64,000 nt of DNA from Asticcacaulis sp. GTDB taxonomy: Bacteria; Pseudomonadota; Alphaproteobacteria; Caulobacterales; Caulobacteraceae. The notes below the pieces were generated by a model. It was not told the origin of the DNA, did not search any database, and saw nothing but the letters and a program-made list of their open reading frames with translations. A program made the translations under genes and the position numbers. Location: NCBI RefSeq assembly GCF_027484505.1, contig NZ_JAIXSV010000118.1, positions 1-64,000 of the forward strand, in the 5' to 3' direction. Within the stretch, counting starts at the first letter, position 1. Each line of letters starts with the position of its first letter. This document shows positions 58,118 through 64,000 of this stretch, piece after piece.

Positions 58118-59977
58118 TTATGCAATACTTTTTATTCTCTCGACTGCCCAGTCGGCAAAATCTTTCGGTTTAATTGTAAAATTTTCACGGTCTGCACCCT
58201 CAAATCTCAGCAAAGAAGCGTCATTCGACGGCAAAATTTGAGCCTTTTCAGATGGCATAAAATCTAGGGCTAATGCATCTTCCAAATATAGTTCAGTGTC
58301 ATAAATCCGGACATCGTATTTGTAATTAATAACACTGCGACTAGAGAATACACCTCCCCTTCCATTAGCTAACCATTTATATTTGGCCAGTCCCGCGCCC
58401 CAATGAGTGATAAAATAGTCGCAACGCAAAGCAGCAATGATACTGTCGCTAACAGGGCAAGGCACGATAGATTCAATCGTTACAGGGGGTGAATCCGCAA
58501 CACTAAGCACGCCTCTTCTTTTTAGAGAACTCAGTTCAGACCTATACCATGCAAGAAATTTTTCCACTTTCTCTTTCTCGATTTCGGCAATAGACTTCTC
58601 TCCTTTTATAACAGTTTCCATATGACTGTTCATCAAAGCGGTGCTGTCGTTGCCAATGTAATTATGTCCATCAAAAATGATGTGGTAGCTACCTCCATCG
58701 GCAATCAACGCTCGTATCAGCGCCTTGTAGCCGTTAAACTGTTCAGGCCACATGCGGTTTTCGAGGCGGAGACCGATAAGGACGACCTTGCGCCCCTCAT
58801 CCTTTCGTGCAGCAATTTCGGCATCCAGAGCCGCACTTTTCCTTTCGGCGATTTTCAGAACCCGTTCTCGAAATGCGGTCGTTATCTTGAAAGTGCTGTA
58901 AGGGAAAAAATTGTGCTTTTCGATAAACGCGGCTCGGACCAGTTCGAAATCGGTGACGTTACGAAAGACTTGGCTCGCCAATTCGGGGAACACTTCATCG
59001 ACCGGGTACAAGGGCTCGTCACAGAGGTAATGTACGAAGACCGACAGCCTGCGCCCAGGCTTCAAGCATATACCGAGTGTCGATAATTCATTCCAAATAT
59101 AATGCCCAATATGGTATTCGCGGAAGCAATGCGCCCTATCGCTTGTTGGACCATCATTTAGTCTTTTCGATATCGCGCTTTTCAAAAAGCAGGTTAGTGT
59201 TAAAGCCCGAGGGAATATATCTCGACTGCGCGGCTCAAATTCGTAAGTAACACCTTCAACTGTGTCTAGAACTCCAACAATGTGTTTCTCATGGCTAGAA
59301 ACTAAAAGTACCAGGCTCGACCACTCGGGATGATCATTGTAACCTAAGAAGTCGAAATTATTGACCATAAAGAAGAAGCGCCAAGAAATAGTGTCTCCCT
59401 CATCGTTGTCAGCCTCTATGGAACCTTTTTCGTACTGCTCATAGGTAATGAACTGTGGGAAACAATATCCCTCTCCCACCGCGTACGCATCCGCCTTGAG
59501 GCGCCGAATGAACGACATAATGCGCGCCTGTCGCTCGGTCTGCGGCGCGTCGAAAGTTTGAAAGGACAGGTGCGGATAGCCCGGTTGGAAACATGGACTG
59601 TGGCGACCAAGCAAGTCGCCCAAATCAACCAGGTCTTTCAGAGCCTGCTCGTCAACCTCGGCCGCCTCGGCGTCACTTAATGACGGACCTTCGCCAAGAT
59701 AAAGGTTTCTTATGACGTCTGGATCAGCCGGGTCGAGGTGCGGGACCACCACATTAAGTTCATGATCGAGAATCCACAGCGCCCTCAGATCTCCGCTCAC
59801 CAGCCGCATGAAAATACACTTTTGAGTGTAGACGGCATACTCCGGCCCCCAGTCCCCTGTAAACCGCGGCAAGGTTGGCCCAAAGGACTGAGACACGACC
59901 AATCCCGGGAAAATGCAGGTCATCTCCGTGTCACTGATCGTGATATTTCTTGTGTGAAGAACCATAAAACCTACCAA
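58118..59977 (-). CDS. Uncharacterised polysaccharide-locus protein, distant GT61-like C-terminal half (family copy 2)
   Basis: HIGHYIWNELSTLG ... GLRLENRMWPEQFNGYKALIRALI ... YFITHWGAGLAKYKWLANGRGG; paralogue of 38956..41016. Confidence 0.6.
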   Translation of the reverse strand: MVGFMVLHTRNITISDTEMTCIFPGLVVSQSFGPTLPRFTGDWGPEYAVYTQKCIFMRLVSGDLRALWILDHELNVVVPHLDPADPDVIRNLYLGEGPSLSDAEAAEVDEQALKDLVDLGDLLGRHSPCFQPGYPHLSFQTFDAPQTERQARIMSFIRRLKADAYAVGEGYCFPQFITYEQYEKGSIEADNDEGDTISWRFFFMVNNFDFLGYNDHPEWSSLVLLVSSHEKHIVGVLDTVEGVTYEFEPRSRDIFPRALTLTCFLKSAISKRLNDGPTSDRAHCFREYHIGHYIWNELSTLGICLKPGRRLSVFVHYLCDEPLYPVDEVFPELASQVFRNVTDFELVRAAFIEKHNFFPYSTFKITTAFRERVLKIAERKSAALDAEIAARKDEGRKVVLIGLRLENRMWPEQFNGYKALIRALIADGGSYHIIFDGHNYIGNDSTALMNSHMETVIKGEKSIAEIEKEKVEKFLAWYRSELSSLKRRGVLSVADSPPVTIESIVPCPVSDSIIAALRCDYFITHWGAGLAKYKWLANGRGGVFSSRSVINYKYDVRIYDTELYLEDALALDFMPSEKAQILPSNDASLLRFEGADRENFTIKPKDFADWAVERIKSIA

Positions 59978-60141
59978 CTAAATCTGAAGACCCGCCCCTG
60001 TGGCGAGTTCACCACCCCGTACTAAACAGCAGCGCTGCTCGTGAAATTAATTAAAAAAATCAACAAATAAAAAAATGACAACCATCCATCAAGGCCAATC
60101 CGACGGGTTGAACGCCGAACTTAAGCGACAGGACAATATCT

Positions 60142-62826
60142 TCAGCCACTTGGCAACAGCGTATTTGGTGCGTTTTCCAGAGATGCATCGGCAAAGTCTT
60201 GGCTTTCGGCGGCCTCCGTACAGATTTGCTCAAGCATATTGGAAAGCACTCGGGCCATGGCCTCGGCACTGTGATACTCTCCGACGAGACGGATGGCAGC
60301 ATCCGAAAGTTCACGCCATGCCATATCGTCAAGGCCATACAGTTCAATAACGGCTTTCGCAATAGTCGCAGCTGAATCCGCTTCCCGGCCAAATGCCTTG
60401 ATATCGGACGGCATCCCTTCAATGGCAACAGGCGTCCCTACCACCGGCAGCCCATGCGCCATGGCGGTGACAATCTTGCCTTTCGCCCCAGCACCGTAGC
60501 GAAGCGGTGCCACGAAAACGCGCGCTTGCTCAAGCCTTGCCGTAAGATCTTTAACGTAACCAGCGATGACTACGCGCTCTGACTGCAAGGCTTTAAGCTC
60601 CTCTGGTGGGTTGTTCCCGATGATAACCAGCCTGGCCCCTGGACAGGCTGCGGCAATGCCCGGCCAGATGTGCCGGATCATCCACAAGGCCGCATCTAGG
60701 TTAGGCGGGTGGCCGAAACTACCGATAAAAACGATATCAGAGCGCGCATAGGCAGGCGCCGATGCCCCGGCTATGGCAGACACAAGAGGCAGCACCGACA
60801 CACGAACCGAGGGGTCGTAGTCGATTAGGAGGTCTTTTTCGACGCTGGAATGGACGAACGTGCCGTCGACGCCCTGAACGATATCCATCTCCAGTCGCTT
60901 CATATACACGGCATCGGCCAGAAGCTCCGGATTGTTTTCCACGATGGACTGACGTTCGAGGCGCAGATAGTGCAAATCCGCGTTTAGATAAAGAACCCGT
61001 GCGTCGATATTTTGTGTTTGCAGTATAGACAAGGCCCGTCCCGCCGGTGCCGGGCGAATGAGTTGCAACACGGAGATATATGGGGCAAAGCGGCCCAGAA
61101 TTTCCCCCATAGACGATTCGTAAGGGGCATATAAGCACTCGACACCCATGGCTTGAAGCGCCGCGGTCCGGTCGCCGTCGTACAGGAAGTTGTCCTCTGG
61201 TAAAAAGATGACGTGGTAACCAAGGCTGAGATACGCTTTCATAAGCGCGACTGTCGCTGCCGATCCTGCATCTTGGTCCGGGGTAGGCGTAACGGAGTCG
61301 AGCATTAGGACCACTTTTTTAAGAGGCCGGTTGCGCTCTAGCCACGGCTCAACACCGTTTTCCCTGTGGCCGGCGAGAACCGGCGCCCATCGTTCAAGGA
61401 ATTTTTTCTGGTTCTCGACTTGGTAGGCCTTAACACCCACTCCTGTGTCCGTTCCCGACGTGACCCCCTCATAGTGTATAACCCTGGACAGGGGCGTCAT
61501 CCACACCTGTTGTCCACGTTCCCTAATACGGAACGCCATATCCGTGTCTTCGTAATAGGCCGGCGCGAACAACGGATCAAAGCCGCCAAGCGACTCCCAA
61601 ATATCTCGGCGCAAAGCAATCGAACACCCCGACACATAGTCCACACGACGGGCATGACTGTACCGGGGCCGATTGGGGTCATCATTGCGTCCGTAATTCC
61701 AAGCCGACCCGTCTTTCCAGACGATACCCCCGGCCTCCTGAAGGCTGGCATCTGGAAAATAAATCTTGGAACCGACCAGTCCGGCGTTCGGTAAGGTTTC
61801 AAGCCCCTCGATCAACGCATCAAGCCACCCGCTGACAACCCGTGTGTCGTTGTTGAGGAGAACTACATAGTCCCCGCGTGCTTCGCCGACCGTTATGTTA
61901 CAGTTGTGCAGAAAACCGACATTCACCCGATGCCGCACGTAGCGGATACCTTTTATGCTGCAGAGTATGGCCTCGGTACTGTCAGGCGACGCGTCATCGC
62001 CAACGATTATCTCGAAAGCATAGCGAGACCGATGCGACAGCAGCGCGTGAAGGCAGTTAAGAGTATAGGCGACCTGACCATAGACCGGGATAACTATGCT
62101 GACGACCGGCGCGGACAAGTCCCGATCCATTTGATTGAGAATGCGAACGGCGGCGTCCATATCTGGCTGGCTTTCAAATATTCGCGTCGCTGCCGCAAAC
62201 TCCTTCGCAGCCCGTATCTCGTCTATCACCGCATCATCGGGTCGCTGATCGTAAGCAAGATGCCCGCCCTCCCGAGTAGCGCCGTCGCGGCGGGGCCAAT
62301 TGACCGTTCGCCAGTCATCTACTCGCAGAAAACCTTCTGGCCTTCCACTACCGAAATTGGACGGCTCGAAACGTCGGCCCTCGATGTAGCCATGGGAAAG
62401 AAAGTGGACATATGGGTTGATCCCAGCCTGCGCCACATCTGCATGCGCAGCGAGATAGAAAGCAGTATCGAAAAAAGGTTCTGGGTCCAGTTGGTTTTTC
62501 ACGCCGTGCATTGCAAAATGTCGGATCGGATCTTCCGGTTCACTGCTGTCGAAAGGATTCTGGCGGAGATAGAAGTCACTATCAAAATTAGAGTGCCGCA
62601 GGGCGCGCAGATCGAAAAGAAGCTTGAGGCCTTCGCGCGCACCCATTTTTTGGGCCCATTTCAGCGTCGTCACTAAATCTCCGGCCAGCGCGGTGGCATT
62701 GCCTGCGCGCAGCCATTGCGCTCTCTTTTCGGTTTCAGCGTTACCCATTGACCATGGCAAGGGTTGTCTGGACGATTTTCTGAGAAAGATCTTCTGGTCC
62801 AGCCACTGGATAAATTGCCCGAGCAA
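60142..62826 (-). CDS. Bifunctional glycosyltransferase: FD-FYL module + GT2 + C-terminal GT4
   Basis: SNFDSDFYLRQNPFD...FDTAFYLAAHADV; VSIVIPVYGQVAYTLNCLHALL ... YYEDTDMAFRIRERG; FVAPLRYGAGAKGKIVTAMAHGLPVVGT. Confidence 0.88.
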   Translation of the reverse strand: MLGQFIQWLDQKIFLRKSSRQPLPWSMGNAETEKRAQWLRAGNATALAGDLVTTLKWAQKMGAREGLKLLFDLRALRHSNFDSDFYLRQNPFDSSEPEDPIRHFAMHGVKNQLDPEPFFDTAFYLAAHADVAQAGINPYVHFLSHGYIEGRRFEPSNFGSGRPEGFLRVDDWRTVNWPRRDGATREGGHLAYDQRPDDAVIDEIRAAKEFAAATRIFESQPDMDAAVRILNQMDRDLSAPVVSIVIPVYGQVAYTLNCLHALLSHRSRYAFEIIVGDDASPDSTEAILCSIKGIRYVRHRVNVGFLHNCNITVGEARGDYVVLLNNDTRVVSGWLDALIEGLETLPNAGLVGSKIYFPDASLQEAGGIVWKDGSAWNYGRNDDPNRPRYSHARRVDYVSGCSIALRRDIWESLGGFDPLFAPAYYEDTDMAFRIRERGQQVWMTPLSRVIHYEGVTSGTDTGVGVKAYQVENQKKFLERWAPVLAGHRENGVEPWLERNRPLKKVVLMLDSVTPTPDQDAGSAATVALMKAYLSLGYHVIFLPEDNFLYDGDRTAALQAMGVECLYAPYESSMGEILGRFAPYISVLQLIRPAPAGRALSILQTQNIDARVLYLNADLHYLRLERQSIVENNPELLADAVYMKRLEMDIVQGVDGTFVHSSVEKDLLIDYDPSVRVSVLPLVSAIAGASAPAYARSDIVFIGSFGHPPNLDAALWMIRHIWPGIAAACPGARLVIIGNNPPEELKALQSERVVIAGYVKDLTARLEQARVFVAPLRYGAGAKGKIVTAMAHGLPVVGTPVAIEGMPSDIKAFGREADSAATIAKAVIELYGLDDMAWRELSDAAIRLVGEYHSAEAMARVLSNMLEQICTEAAESQDFADASLENAPNTLLPSG

Positions 62827-63020
62827 AGGATACGGCTCCCGGATTCATTGAAAAAAAATCGATAGGAGCACTACACCAACACGACAATCAAAGGAAGCCT
62901 CTTGATCTCTGATCGCTGTCAAGGCATGAAGTCGAATTTATAAACGAAGCCTGCCGGTGCCAGTTGCCTCCTGTGGTCGCAGCCCCCGTCATGAGTTGAA
63001 CATTTTGCGGGTATATTTTT

Positions 63021-63563
63021 ATGAAGTTTGCGACTTTCGATGTAGCTGGTCCAGCTATAATCACGCCGACAAAGATTGGCGATGCGCGCGGCTATTTTAT
63101 GGAGACATATAAGGACGCTTGGTTTCGCGAGCACATCGCGGATGTCACATTCGTCCAAGATAACCAATCGATGTCAGCACAGGTAGGTACTATACGCGGC
63201 CTTCATTATCAAAAGACTCCGTTCGGTCAGGGCAAACTCGTGCGCTGCCTAAAAGGTGCAATTTTCGACGTCGCGGTTGATATAAGGCACGACTCGCACA
63301 CATTCGGTCAATGGGTTGGGGTTACCCTTTCGGCGGCTGGGGCGGAGCAGTTGTGGGTTCCCGAAGGGTTCGCGCATGGGTTTTGCACGCTTGAGCCCGA
63401 TACCGAGGTTTTCTATAAAGTGACCAATACGTATTCGCGTGAGCATGACGCGGGACTGGCCTTTGACGACCCCGAAATTGGAATCAACTGGCCGATTGAT
63501 TTGGCAACTGCGATATTGTCCGATAAAGACAAATTGCAACCTCAGCTTCACGACCTACGATAA
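63021..63563 (+). CDS. rfbC: dTDP-4-dehydrorhamnose 3,5-epimerase
   Basis: DARGYFMETYKDAWF, FVQDNQSMSAQVGTIRGLHYQKTPFGQGKLVRCLKGAIFDVAVDIRH. Confidence 0.95.
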   Translation: MKFATFDVAGPAIITPTKIGDARGYFMETYKDAWFREHIADVTFVQDNQSMSAQVGTIRGLHYQKTPFGQGKLVRCLKGAIFDVAVDIRHDSHTFGQWVGVTLSAAGAEQLWVPEGFAHGFCTLEPDTEVFYKVTNTYSREHDAGLAFDDPEIGINWPIDLATAILSDKDKLQPQLHDLR

Positions 63564-63606
63564 ATATTTTTCTCTTTCACAACGCGATTCATTTCAAGGA
63601 TTATAG

Positions 63607-64000
63607 ATGCGCATTCTTGTCACAGGCGGAGCTGGTTTCATTGGTTCAGCACTGGTTCGTTACCTGGTTTCTGAGGTAGGAGCGACCGTTCTTAATCTCG
63701 ATAAGCTGACCTATGCCGGCAATCTGGCCTCGCTGGCGCCGATCGAAGGTGCCAATAATTACAGCTTCGTTCAGGCGGACATCTGCGATTATGCCAAGGT
63801 TGCGCAGACGATTGCTGACTTCAAGCCTGACCACATCATGCATCTGGCCGCCGAAAGCCACGTGGATCGCTCGATCACCGGAGCGAAGGATTTCGTTGAA
63901 ACCAATGTGATGGGCACCTTCTCAATGCTGGAAGGCGCGCGTCATTACTGGAATTCTCTGACGGGTGACGCAAAGGCGGCTTTCCGCTTCCTGCACGTCT
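63607..64000 (+). CDS. rfbB: dTDP-glucose 4,6-dehydratase (5' part, truncated by window edge)
   Basis: My translation from ATG 63607: MRILVTGGAGFIGSALVRYLVSEVGATVLNLDKLTYAGNLASLAP ... MHLAAESHVDRSITGAKDFVETNVMGTF. Confidence 0.94.
   Translation, partial: MRILVTGGAGFIGSALVRYLVSEVGATVLNLDKLTYAGNLASLAPIEGANNYSFVQADICDYAKVAQTIADFKPDHIMHLAAESHVDRSITGAKDFVETNVMGTFSMLEGARHYWNSLTGDAKAAFRFLHV

Noticed and set aside
1-64000. CRISPR arrays, tRNA or rRNA genes
   Set aside because: No regularly spaced direct repeats or recognisable RNA gene sequences were seen on reading; a tRNAscan/CRISPR search would be decisive.

Overview
The window looks like an alphaproteobacterial chromosome segment, probably Caulobacteraceae/Asticcacaulis-like (inferred from gene content and style, not searched). 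It falls into four blocks. (1) 1-5.1 kb: a nonulosonate (pseudaminic-acid-type) sugar locus. It has the 5' end of a pseG-like gene cut by the left edge, a pseF-like CMP-sugar synthetase, and an unusual tailoring set: SDR, Rieske oxygenase, FabH-like ketosynthase, stand-alone ACP and PhyH-type Fe/2OG dioxygenase. (2) 6.9-22.4 kb: a rhamnogalacturonan-I/L-rhamnose utilisation locus (GPH transporter, GH105, a GH43-GH35 fusion, CE12 esterase, rhamnose mutarotase, DeoR regulator, FGGY kinase, rhamnose isomerase, YesU/DUF1961), interrupted by an AbiEi/AbiEii toxin-antitoxin pair. (3) 22.4-36.3 kb: mostly housekeeping (cutA, araC-type regulator, manC, ahcY, exoD-like, bioB, ugd, a DUF4130 + radical-SAM DNA-repair pair, M3 peptidase, murI). 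(4) 36.3-64 kb: a large, visibly more AT-rich surface-polysaccharide island. It has ABC export (Wzm/Wzt-like), GDP-fucose and dTDP-rhamnose genes, several multidomain glycosyltransferases, GSCFA/WcbI-like/GT61 proteins and two distant paralogues of a poorly characterised family. I also see dispersed intergenic palindromic repeats, several intrinsic terminators and strong inverted repeats near ahcY and at the AbiE boundary. I saw no CRISPR array, rRNA, tRNA or IS transposase. All family assignments are from reading motifs in the sequence; no database search was possible.
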